Made by a program: the position numbers and the translations under genes. A stretch of 40,437 nucleotides of DNA from an uncultured Sphingobacteriales bacterium (lineage in GTDB: Bacteria; Bacteroidota; Bacteroidia; Chitinophagales; Chitinophagaceae): NCBI GenBank assembly GCA_937991535.1, contig CALKHN010000118.1, forward strand, positions 1 to 40,437, written 5' to 3'. Under the pieces are notes generated by a model that saw only the letters and a list, made by a program, of their open reading frames with translations, had not been told where the DNA came from and ran no database searches. Shown in pieces: positions 1 through 7,731 of this stretch (the stretch's first letter is position 1; each line of letters begins with the position of its first letter).

Positions 1-2159
1 AGGTATTTCCTACTACGCTCAACCCGGACAGGCAGATATTTACCGATGTGGGTACTATGACTTCCGGCTCCGGACTTACTGTATACCTGGCGGAAGACTT
101 TCCGGCGCTCTATCATAATGCCAGCTTCATTGCCGAGCCGGTAAGTAACCTGGTGCATGTGGATGTGTTAAGAGACAGCGGCCTGAGTTATACGGCAAGC
201 CGGGTATTTCCAAATAAAGAATTTTTTTCTTCTACCGATGCCTGGTCACGCCCGGTGAATATGTATGTAGGTCCTGATGGCGCTTTGTATATCCTGGACT
301 ATTACAGAAGAGTAATTGAATCTCCGGAATGGATGTCGGCGGAGGCCATTGCCGCCGGTAGTTTGTATGATGGTATTGATAAAGGACGAATCTACCGCAT
401 TACGCCCGTTGATGGAAAAAAGGCAGACTGGATGAAGGGATTGACTCTTGGCGACGCTTCGGTTGATGAATTAGTGAAGGAATTAGCAAACACCAACGGC
501 TGGTGGCGCATCAATGCACAACGCTTATTAGTGGACAGGGCAGATAAAAATGCAGTGCCGGCACTTGAAAAGATGGCTTCAAACCCTGCATCTGCTATGG
601 GCCGACTGCATGCGTTGTGGACTTTGCAAGGCATGAACGCGCTGCAACCCGAACTTATTAAAAATGCATTAAAAGATACGGTTGCAGGAATAAGAGAGAA
701 CGCCGTTAAACTGGCAGAGTTGCATTTAAAAGATGACCCTGCATTAGGTACAACACTATTGGCTTTACAAAATGATGCGGCAATAAAAGTGCGCTTTCAG
801 CTCTTGCTCACATTGGGCTATGTAAACACAGCGCCGGCGTCTGAGGCCAGAAATCAACTGCTGTTTCGCGACATGGAAAACAAATGGTTTCAGGTAGCTG
901 CCCTGTCTGCCGCTTCATTAAATGCAAATTCCCTGCTTAACCTTATGCTGGCAAAATACAATGCAGATGTACCAGCGTACGGCGCTATGGTGCAAAGGCT
1001 CGCAGGCATTATTGCAGCAACAGACGAGGAGGCAAAGGTTCACCAGCTCATTCAAAAAGCTATTGTAGCGCAAACTCCGCGTGAACAGCAATCACAGACA
1101 GCAATGCTGCAAGGGCTGGCACAGGGACTGCGGTACCGAAAAAATAAGCTTTCCATCAGTGATGCCGAGCAGCGTTTGCTACTCAATACTTTTTTTGACA
1201 GCCCTTCAGACGGGTTACGAAAATCGGCTTTACAATTTTTACAGGCTTCAAAAATCAGTAATGATGCCTTACGCACTTCATCCGTTGCCAGGGCAGCATC
1301 TCTTGCACGGGACACCGCTGTTGTAGATTTAAAAAGGGCAGATGCTATTGATTTTCTCAGCTTTGGTAACCCGTCAGATTATCTTACCCTACTCCAGGGC
1401 TTACTTACTCCGCAGGAGCAACCTGCTGTGAAATTAGCTGCACTACGGGTATTGAATGTGATCCCCTCAACAGCGGTGAGCGAATACCTTGTGGATTTGT
1501 GGCCCGGGCTTACCAAAGAAATAAGAGACGCCGCCATTCGTGTATTCATGCATGATACTGCCAGGATGAGAATACTCATTACCGCAATGGAAGCCAATAA
1601 GATTCCTGCCAATAATGTGAGTTTTTGGACCGGAATTAGTTTGATGCAGGTGGCTGACGACAAATTACGGGAACGTGCCAGGGCGGTATTTGCAAAAAAT
1701 GCGGAGGAAGCAAAAAGAATCAATAAAGAATACCAGGCTGCACTTGAGCTACCGGGCGATCCGGAAAAGGGGAAAGCGATATATATGCAAAGCTGTGCTG
1801 TTTGCCATCAGGTAAAAGGTGCAAATGGAATTGCTTTCGGCCCCGATCTCGCTACTATACATAATTGGAAAAGAGAGGACATTCTGGCTAATATTCTTGA
1901 TCCTAATCTTTCCATCATGGCGGGATATGATCTTTGGGAGATTAATTTAAACAATGGAGAATCTTTGCAGGGCATTATTGCTGCTGAAACTTCTTCGGCA
2001 ATCACTATAAAAAATATCGGCAACTTTGAAAAAACCATCAGCCGGCAGGATATTAAATCATTGCAGTCGCTTAGCGTGTCTGCCATGACAGTAGGATTAG
2101 AAAGAAATATCAGCAAGGAAGCAATGGCCGATCTGATTGCTTTTTTGCGGCAGAATTAG
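1..2159 (+). CDS. PVC-type cytochrome c / HEAT-repeat protein, 5' end outside window
   Basis: The reading frame is open from base 3, so the gene starts upstream of the window and this is only its C-terminal part; the GTG at 48 is not the real start. Visible residues (numbered from 48) begin in the tail of a sugar-dehydrogenase-like beta-propeller (DGALYILDYYRR, DKGRIYRITP). A long alpha-helical, HEAT-like stretch follows at about 130-520. A single cytochrome c domain at about 575-703 has the haem motif CAVCH near residue 583. This order is known from the PVC-type haem-binding proteins of Planctomycetes and Bacteroidota, thought to be periplasmic or envelope oxidoreductases. The substrate cannot be told. 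A second protein of the same architecture lies at 32347-35772. A short AT-only hairpin and the ceramidase-like gene follow downstream. Confidence 0.85.
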   Translation, partial: VFPTTLNPDRQIFTDVGTMTSGSGLTVYLAEDFPALYHNASFIAEPVSNLVHVDVLRDSGLSYTASRVFPNKEFFSSTDAWSRPVNMYVGPDGALYILDYYRRVIESPEWMSAEAIAAGSLYDGIDKGRIYRITPVDGKKADWMKGLTLGDASVDELVKELANTNGWWRINAQRLLVDRADKNAVPALEKMASNPASAMGRLHALWTLQGMNALQPELIKNALKDTVAGIRENAVKLAELHLKDDPALGTTLLALQNDAAIKVRFQLLLTLGYVNTAPASEARNQLLFRDMENKWFQVAALSAASLNANSLLNLMLAKYNADVPAYGAMVQRLAGIIAATDEEAKVHQLIQKAIVAQTPREQQSQTAMLQGLAQGLRYRKNKLSISDAEQRLLLNTFFDSPSDGLRKSALQFLQASKISNDALRTSSVARAASLARDTAVVDLKRADAIDFLSFGNPSDYLTLLQGLLTPQEQPAVKLAALRVLNVIPSTAVSEYLVDLWPGLTKEIRDAAIRVFMHDTARMRILITAMEANKIPANNVSFWTGISLMQVADDKLRERARAVFAKNAEEAKRINKEYQAALELPGDPEKGKAIYMQSCAVCHQVKGANGIAFGPDLATIHNWKREDILANILDPNLSIMAGYDLWEINLNNGESLQGIIAAETSSAITIKNIGNFEKTISRQDIKSLQSLSVSAMTVGLERNISKEAMADLIAFLRQN

Positions 2160-2162
2160 GAG

Positions 2163-2190
2163 TTTCTTTTTTGGGCAAGCAAAAAAGAAA
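2163..2190. repeat. AT-only inverted repeat after the cytochrome gene
   Basis: Perfect 10-bp arms (TTTCTTTTTT / AAAAAAGAAA) surround an 8-base loop directly after the stop codon at 2159. The stem is only T and A except for one C-G pair, so it is a poor classic terminator. It may be a variant of the TTTGTTAC-type intergenic hairpin seen at 35883-35906. Confidence 0.5.
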
Positions 2191-2225
2191 GAGAAAAATA
2201 TTTTTGAACTGAGAAAACAGTAAGT

Positions 2226-4067
2226 ATGAAAATTCCAAAAGGGTACGTTGTTCATCAACCAGTAACTCAATACAAGCGCATCTCCATTGTGTATATAATT
2301 GCTATGATCATTTTGTATTGCTCCGCAATGCCTGCTGCTTTTGCACACCCATTTAGCAATCTGCCTGGCCAAAATAATGCCGGTATATTTCGTGCGGCAG
2401 TAGTTAAGATAGATATCACGCCCGATCAGCCAAAAATGCTGCTGGGCTATAATGCCCGTCAATCCACCGGCGTACACGATCGCATTTATCATCGGATAGT
2501 GGTGTTGAATGACGGAACCACAGAGTTCTGCTTAGTATCTTCTGATATTTGTGTTATTTCTCCTTCGGAATACGATCACCTTGCAGCACTACTGTATCAG
2601 CAATTAGGTATTGCTCCCGAAAATTTCTGGTGGACGCTTACGCATACCCATTCTGCACCTGAAGTTGGCGTGCCCGGATTGCCCGAAGTATTTATGGGCG
2701 AAAGATACAAGCACCCCGTAGATACTGCCTATACCCATTTTGTAGAGCAAAAGATAATTGAAGGAATACAACAAGCCAGAAAGCAATTGGTGAAAGCGAA
2801 GTTGGGCGTTGGTTGGGGACATTCCAATGCCAATATCAACCGGCGGGCAATTGACGTTAACGGAAAAGCCGGACTGGGAATGAATCCAGATGGCGCGGTA
2901 GACAAAAATATTGGACTGATCCGGATAGATAAGGAAGATGGATCACCCTTAGCGCTGATATCAAACTATGCCATACATGGCACTGCATTGGGCGCCCCTA
3001 ATCTTAAAATTAGCGGCGATGTTCCCGGTGTTGTTGCGGAATATGTGGAAGAGAAATTGGGCGCGCCTATGCTTTTTATAAACGGAGCAGCAGGAAATAT
3101 TGCACCCATTTACAGTACCTATCCTAGTCCCGGCGCTGCACACTTATCACAATTCAGGGTATTGCTCGGCGATAAAATTCTGGAAGCGAACAAATCCATT
3201 ACAACTACTATTGACCAGGTACAACTTTTTGCCGGCAAGCTCATTATCGAAACGCCACGAAAGGAAAATTTAGACTGGCCTTCAGACATGGGCAACTATT
3301 CACTGAGTATAGGGAATGGAAAGAACCTGGTGAGGTTGCCGGCCGGCTTTTTAAAAATTAATCACGATATAGCCATCTGGAGTTTACCGGTTGAATTGTT
3401 TTGTGAAATATCTAATGAAATCAGAGACAGGTCTCCCTACGCTTATACTTTCTATTACGGCTACACAAACGGATGGCTGGGCTACCTGCCAACGGCTGAT
3501 GCATTTAAACATGGCGGTTATGAAGTGGAAATAGTGTCGCCCTACACCACTCAGGCGGAAGCGGATGTTATGGAAGGAGTAATGAATTACCTGCAGGGAG
3601 AATTGAGGAGTAAAATATCTGCAGACCAGGTTTCTGTGAACCGGCCGTCATTGATTGTGCCTGATGAAACAGGCGTGCTTGTATTGACTGCGGAGAAAGG
3701 TAAAGGTATAGGTCCGGATATAAAATATATGCCAGAGTGGAAAGCATTTGGCTGGTTCCGCAATAAAGACAAAATAGAGTGGGAAATAGCTACAAGGGAA
3801 GAAAAGGAGTATGCCGTAATTTTAGTATGGTCGGTTGCTGATGAAGAGGCTGGAAAAGCCTTTGTTCTGGAAAGCGGTAAAGACAAAATAATAGGGGAAG
3901 TGGGAAAAAGCGGTTCCTGGGAAACCTTTGCATCTGAAAGAATAGGCGTCATCAAATTAAAACCGGGAAAACAAAAAGTCATATTCAGGCCATATAAAGA
4001 TTTTGATCCTAAGCAGGCTTTGCTTGATTTAAGAAAAATTATTTTGGTGCCGGTGGCGCAAAAGTGA
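2226..4067 (+). CDS. Neutral/alkaline ceramidase-family protein, likely exported
   Basis: The 613-residue protein has an N-terminal hydrophobic segment at about 19-40 ending AAFAH, consistent with a signal peptide. It then has the neutral-ceramidase N-terminal fold: VKIDITPDQPKMLLGY, DICVIS and the metal-binding THTHSAP with His140 and His142. In characterised ceramidases the nucleophile is the serine of a GDVSP-like motif. Here the matching segment reads NGAAGNIAP (286-294), with Ala293 in the serine position. Hydrolysis of ceramide by the known mechanism is therefore doubtful. Similar Ser-less members are, from memory, common in Bacteroidota and Planctomycetes. Residues beyond about 470 form an extra C-terminal beta-rich domain. 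The gene starts 66 bases after the cytochrome gene on the same strand and ends facing the M28 peptidase gene. Confidence 0.8.
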   Translation: MKIPKGYVVHQPVTQYKRISIVYIIAMIILYCSAMPAAFAHPFSNLPGQNNAGIFRAAVVKIDITPDQPKMLLGYNARQSTGVHDRIYHRIVVLNDGTTEFCLVSSDICVISPSEYDHLAALLYQQLGIAPENFWWTLTHTHSAPEVGVPGLPEVFMGERYKHPVDTAYTHFVEQKIIEGIQQARKQLVKAKLGVGWGHSNANINRRAIDVNGKAGLGMNPDGAVDKNIGLIRIDKEDGSPLALISNYAIHGTALGAPNLKISGDVPGVVAEYVEEKLGAPMLFINGAAGNIAPIYSTYPSPGAAHLSQFRVLLGDKILEANKSITTTIDQVQLFAGKLIIETPRKENLDWPSDMGNYSLSIGNGKNLVRLPAGFLKINHDIAIWSLPVELFCEISNEIRDRSPYAYTFYYGYTNGWLGYLPTADAFKHGGYEVEIVSPYTTQAEADVMEGVMNYLQGELRSKISADQVSVNRPSLIVPDETGVLVLTAEKGKGIGPDIKYMPEWKAFGWFRNKDKIEWEIATREEKEYAVILVWSVADEEAGKAFVLESGKDKIIGEVGKSGSWETFASERIGVIKLKPGKQKVIFRPYKDFDPKQALLDLRKIILVPVAQK

Positions 4068-4107
4068 TATGTTGTTTTAAAGCTTTTCAGCTTGAATTTT
4101 ATTACTG

Positions 4108-5394
4108 TTACCGCAATTGCCTGGTATCAACCCGCGAAGGTGTATCCGTTCCATTTACAATACTTGCTGAACTTAGCGCAATAGCTTTAATGATTTCCGT
4201 CATATTTTTAAGATCGAGCGTTGAAAACTCGTCACCGGGCGTATGATAATAAGGTTCATTGTCCATTTTTGAAGTGGAGATAGTGTGTGCAGGCACGCCG
4301 AGCCTCGCCAGCGTAGCATTATCCGATCGGTAAAACAATTGCTGATCAGGATAGGGATCCGGGTAAAATTTAAAAGCGGTGCCTTCAAGATTTTTTTCTA
4401 AAATTTTTCCCATATCCGTTTTTTCATACCCGGTTATATAAGCGGAATTGACGCCCCACTTGCTTTCGGTACCAATCATTTCAATATTGAACATAGCAGC
4501 TACCTTATCCGGTTCGAACTGCTTCGAAAAATATTGCGATCCGAAGCCCCCGCTTTCTTCCGCCGTAAATGCAGCAAAAACAAGCGTGCGTTCATTGTTG
4601 TTTAGTTTTTTAAAATACTTTGCCAGCATAATTACGGCCGTTATGCCTGCAGCATCATCATTTGCACCATTGAATACCGAGTCGCCTTTTGCATCAGGTT
4701 GGCCGATGCCCAGGTGATCGTAATGACCGGAAAATATCACATATTCATCTTTTTGGGTTTTCCCCGGCAAAATACCCACTGTATTTTTTAGTTTTTTTTC
4801 TGTTATCTGGTGTTGAACAACAAACGAATATTCAACCGGTTCCTGGTCTGTTAAAACAAATAAAACACTGTTATCCGACCTGAAGCTTTCTCTTTTGAGC
4901 CGTAGAAGACTAAGGAAATTTTTTGTATGGGCAGTATCTACCCACACTATATAATTTTTCCCGGACCTAATATAGCCGTAAGCAGTATTGAATAGCCTGT
5001 CTCCGGCATTAATTTTTACATTTTCATAACCCGAATCCTGTGTAACCGACAATTTTTCTTTGGATGTAAAAACAATAATACGGCTGCTATCGGCGCTAAC
5101 GCCATTTATTGTGGCTGTTGTATTCGTTTGTTTGGCTTCAATCAAAGTAAATTCCTGGAAAAAATTTGTTGCGGACGGTGCAGGCTGCACCCCCGCTTTT
5201 TTAAATGCTTTTGCAATATATGCTGCCGCCCTGTCAATGCCGGGTGTAAATACCGCACGCCCCTCCATGTCATCGGCTGATAGGATCTTTTCTATTTTGC
5301 TGACTTTTTTAATCGTGATGATCCTGTCTATCTTTTGTGCGGATACATAAACACCTGTGAGCAGTATAATTACTGATACATAAAATTTCTTCAT
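4108..5394 (-). CDS. M28-family metallopeptidase, exported
   Basis: The 428-residue protein has a clear signal peptide (hydrophobic 5-18, cleavage likely after VSAQ at 20). A catalytic domain follows from about 205. Metal ligands of the M28 zinc aminopeptidase family are visible: SGHYDH (His224), NGANDDAAG (Asp246/247), TAEE (Glu279/280), NIEMIG and YHTPGDEF near the C terminus. A PA-like insert or N-terminal domain occupies about 40-200. It is expected to act as a periplasmic or secreted aminopeptidase or carboxypeptidase. The gene is convergent with the ceramidase-like gene, with 40 bases between the stops. Upstream lies a spacer of heptamer-like repeats. The exact substrate cannot be judged. 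Confidence 0.9.
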   Translation of the reverse strand: MKKFYVSVIILLTGVYVSAQKIDRIITIKKVSKIEKILSADDMEGRAVFTPGIDRAAAYIAKAFKKAGVQPAPSATNFFQEFTLIEAKQTNTTATINGVSADSSRIIVFTSKEKLSVTQDSGYENVKINAGDRLFNTAYGYIRSGKNYIVWVDTAHTKNFLSLLRLKRESFRSDNSVLFVLTDQEPVEYSFVVQHQITEKKLKNTVGILPGKTQKDEYVIFSGHYDHLGIGQPDAKGDSVFNGANDDAAGITAVIMLAKYFKKLNNNERTLVFAAFTAEESGGFGSQYFSKQFEPDKVAAMFNIEMIGTESKWGVNSAYITGYEKTDMGKILEKNLEGTAFKFYPDPYPDQQLFYRSDNATLARLGVPAHTISTSKMDNEPYYHTPGDEFSTLDLKNMTEIIKAIALSSASIVNGTDTPSRVDTRQLR

Positions 5395-5463
5395 ACTTTA
5401 AACGAGAATTTTTAAATAAAAGGAACCAAACCACGAAAGTAAACAAAACCCAAAATTTGAAGG

Positions 5464-5606
5464 GAAATGCAATCTCAAATCTCAAAGTGTAGAAGGGGCA
5501 TGCACGATAAATCAAAACCGAAACGAATGCTCCCTGTAGCTTGTAACCTGAAATCTGTAACCTCTTCCCGAAACAAAATCCAACGATAAACTAAAAACGA
5601 TAAACC
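5464..5606. repeat. Degenerate 7-bp repeat tract downstream of the response regulator
   Basis: The spacer between the M28 gene and the LytTR gene is largely built of imperfect 7-base units. AATCTCA occurs twice in tandem at 5471-5484. CTGTAGC, TTGTAAC, CTGAAAT and CTGTAAC follow in register at 5534-5561. ACGATAAAC recurs 14 bases apart at 5583 and 5597. No gene is visible here. A similar tract lies on the other side of the regulator gene at 6401-6470. Confidence 0.6.
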
Positions 5607-5614
5607 ACAAATTT

Positions 5615-6358
5615 CTACAGGCTCATCATTTCTTTAAATTTAACGGCCTGGCGGCGGCTTACCTCAATTTTTTCTCCTCCTTTTATTTCAAGCAGTAAAC
5701 CACCATTAAAATAGGGTTCCACTCTTTCTATCATGCGCAGGTTTACAATATGTTTACGATTAGCCCTAAAAAAAACTTTTTCATCCAGTCGTTCTTCCAG
5801 TGCATTAAGCGATTTTAATATGAGTGGCTTATGTGTGCTGAAAAACACTTTGGCGTAATTGCCTACACTTTCAAATAGACGTATTTCATTCAATTTTACA
5901 AACCAGCATCTTTCACCATCCTTAACAAATACCTGGTCATTTTCGCCCAAAACACCCCTGTTTACCCCCTGAAGGCCTGGTGAAGAGGTAAGCGCTTCTT
6001 TTTCCTCAATATATTCCAGTTTATGCAATGCATCTGCCAGTCGCTTGGGTTCAACCGGTTTCAGCAAATAATCCAGTGCGTTTACTTCAAAAGCTTTCAG
6101 AGCGTATTCGTCATATGCTGTAGTAAATATCACCTGTGGCAATCTGTCTAACTCGGTTAACAAATCAAAGCCTGTTTTGCCCGGCATTTGAATATCGAGG
6201 AATATAAGATCGGGATCCATGTGCTCAATCTTCTCTATACCTTCATTGGCATTGGCGGCTTCGGCTATTATTTCTATTTCAGGGTGATCCTGCAGTAGTT
6301 TTTTTAATTCGGCCCTGGCCAATCTTTCATCATCAATAATAATAGCTCTTTTTGTCAT
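5615..6358 (-). CDS. LytTR-family response regulator
   Basis: The 247-residue protein has a CheY-like receiver domain at 1-120 with acidic Asp9/Asp10, phospho-acceptor Asp55 in FLDIQMPG, Thr80 and Lys100 in LLKPVEP. A LytTR DNA-binding domain follows at about 145-246 (FFRANRKHIVNLRMIERVEPYFNGGLLLEIKGG, shown in parts: FRANRKHIVNL and YFNGGLLLEI). It is a DNA-binding regulator phosphorylated by the partner kinase. The histidine kinase gene lies directly upstream on the same strand, so the two probably form one operon despite a 129-base gap that holds a 7-bp repeat tract. Targets cannot be inferred; no adjacent transporter or effector gene points to a stimulus. Confidence 0.93.
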   Translation of the reverse strand: MTKRAIIIDDERLARAELKKLLQDHPEIEIIAEAANANEGIEKIEHMDPDLIFLDIQMPGKTGFDLLTELDRLPQVIFTTAYDEYALKAFEVNALDYLLKPVEPKRLADALHKLEYIEEKEALTSSPGLQGVNRGVLGENDQVFVKDGERCWFVKLNEIRLFESVGNYAKVFFSTHKPLILKSLNALEERLDEKVFFRANRKHIVNLRMIERVEPYFNGGLLLEIKGGEKIEVSRRQAVKFKEMMSL

Positions 6359-6400
6359 AAATAAGAGTGTTATATTAATTATATCGTAGCATATTTTCCT

Positions 6401-6470
6401 GTGAAACGTGAAATGATAAACGTAAAATCTTCACCTCTCACTCCTCACATCTGTCCTCTCACCTCTCACG
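6401..6470. repeat. Ten degenerate 7-bp units between kinase and regulator genes
   Basis: Read in steps of seven from 6401, the sequence gives GTGAAAC, GTGAAAT, GATAAAC, GTAAAAT, CTTCACC, TCTCACT, CCTCACA, TCTGTCC, TCTCACC and TCTCACG with no break in register. The first four units are purine-rich and the last six are pyrimidine-rich, close to the reverse complement of the former (GTGA/TCAC). The tract sits in the 129-base gap inside the two-component operon. Confidence 0.7.
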
Positions 6471-6487
6471 ATCAACATAGCAGTAGC

Positions 6488-7549
6488 TTATTTCCCCAGG
6501 CTCTTGTACACCGGCATTATCACCTTTGCTTCTACCATATTACCCGGTATATCTTTGATCTCAAAACTGGCTTTTGTACCAAATAAAAGGTTCAGGCGGT
6601 CCTGCGTACTCTGCAGTCCAAAACCCATCTGCCCTGCATGGCCATTTAAAAATCCGCTGTTGCGGACGATGAGTTCATGACGGTTATCTGTAAAATCCGA
6701 AATAATAGTTACCACGCCGCCATGTACCTGTTTGCTAATGCCATGTTTGATGGCGTTTTCTGCAAGTGTTTGGAGCATCATGGGTGGTATAGGCTGGTCA
6801 AGCGTGTCTTCATCAATATTAAACTGAACTTTTAATCTTTCTTCAAAACGCATTTGTTCCAGTGCAAGATAATCTCTCACTATATTCAGCTCCTGCTCCA
6901 GGGGAACGGTCTCTAATTTTTCTGTTTGCATGCTGCTGCGCAAAATATTACTCAGTTCAGTAATAGCACGCCTGGCTCTTTGTGGATTTTCATCAACCAG
7001 GGCCCTGATGCTGTTAAGCGAATTGAAAATGAAATGCGGATTGATATGCGATTTAATGGTTTTCAGTTCCAGTTCTTTTACCAGTGACTGCAGGCGGAAA
7101 GTATCTACTTCCTGTTTTTTATTTTTCTGGAAAAAATGGTATACATAATAAATCAGTACCCACACCATTAAAATAAGGGAACTGTCAAAAGTCCTGAGCA
7201 CCAGTTTATTGATAAAAGGTACTTTCTTTTTGGGGTCTATTTCAGACAGGTTAAACAGTTCAAAAAAAGTAAGTAAACTGAGCGAATAAATAAAACTGGC
7301 TATAATGATGCATATAAAAAGGCGGGGAACTAATTTTTCAATTGGCAATAGCAACCAATTACGTGTAATGATAACATTGCGTATCATGTGGGTAATAGGA
7401 ATTCCCAGCGACAAAGCGATTAAAAGACGAATGATTAATTTTTCTGAGATTGTTTTATCGTAGGTATATGCAAAAAAGATATTAATAAGCGCAAACATCC
7501 CCCACCCACAAATCTGGCACCACCAGTATCTTGATATTTTTGATAGCAT
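6488..7549 (-). CDS. LytS/YehU-type sensor histidine kinase
   Basis: The 353-residue protein has four predicted membrane helices (about 15-30, 38-58, 72-95, 120-141) and a short coiled linker (150-166). The His_kinase domain has the INPHFIFNSLNS box with likely phospho-acceptor His172. An ATPase domain follows with the N-box LAENAIKHGI (Asn264) and a G-box GFGLQSTQDRL. There is no periplasmic sensor domain, so the membrane part is likely the sensor. It should phosphorylate the LytTR regulator encoded 129 bases downstream. A consensus-like promoter ends only four bases before the ATG, so the message may be leaderless or the true start may be the internal Met18. The gene is divergent from dxs. 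Confidence 0.92.
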   Translation of the reverse strand: MLSKISRYWWCQICGWGMFALINIFFAYTYDKTISEKLIIRLLIALSLGIPITHMIRNVIITRNWLLLPIEKLVPRLFICIIIASFIYSLSLLTFFELFNLSEIDPKKKVPFINKLVLRTFDSSLILMVWVLIYYVYHFFQKNKKQEVDTFRLQSLVKELELKTIKSHINPHFIFNSLNSIRALVDENPQRARRAITELSNILRSSMQTEKLETVPLEQELNIVRDYLALEQMRFEERLKVQFNIDEDTLDQPIPPMMLQTLAENAIKHGISKQVHGGVVTIISDFTDNRHELIVRNSGFLNGHAGQMGFGLQSTQDRLNLLFGTKASFEIKDIPGNMVEAKVIMPVYKSLGK

Positions 7550-7553
7550 ATAT

Positions 7554-7583
7554 CAAATCTAAACATTTCTGCTTCCTGTCAAA
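7554..7583 (-). promoter_or_regulatory. Bacteroidota-type promoter of the histidine kinase gene
   Basis: On the minus strand TTTG (7583-7580) is followed after 18 bases by TAGATTTG (7561-7554), matching the TTTG / TAnnTTTG consensus of the Bacteroidota primary sigma factor. The -7 box ends four bases before the annotated ATG, placing the expected transcription start at or next to the start codon. Confidence 0.55.
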
Positions 7584-7710
7584 AATATTGTATTACTAAT
7601 GGTGAAAAATGCGGGTCAACGGCGGGCATAAATTGAATTATATTTAGTTATTTATTGATTCTCAATGCTTAACAAGGCAATAAATACTTTACCCAAAAGC
7701 ATTTATGTCT

Positions 7711-7718
7711 TACTTTTG
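7711..7718 (+). promoter_or_regulatory. Likely -7 promoter box of dxs
   Basis: TACTTTTG fits TAnnTTTG exactly and lies 13 bases before the first ATG of dxs. No clear TTTG sits at the -33 distance, so only the -7 element is supported. The predicted leader is very short, about 10 bases to the first ATG or 19 to the second at 7741. Confidence 0.45.
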
Positions 7719-7731
7719 TTGTTGATTTAAG

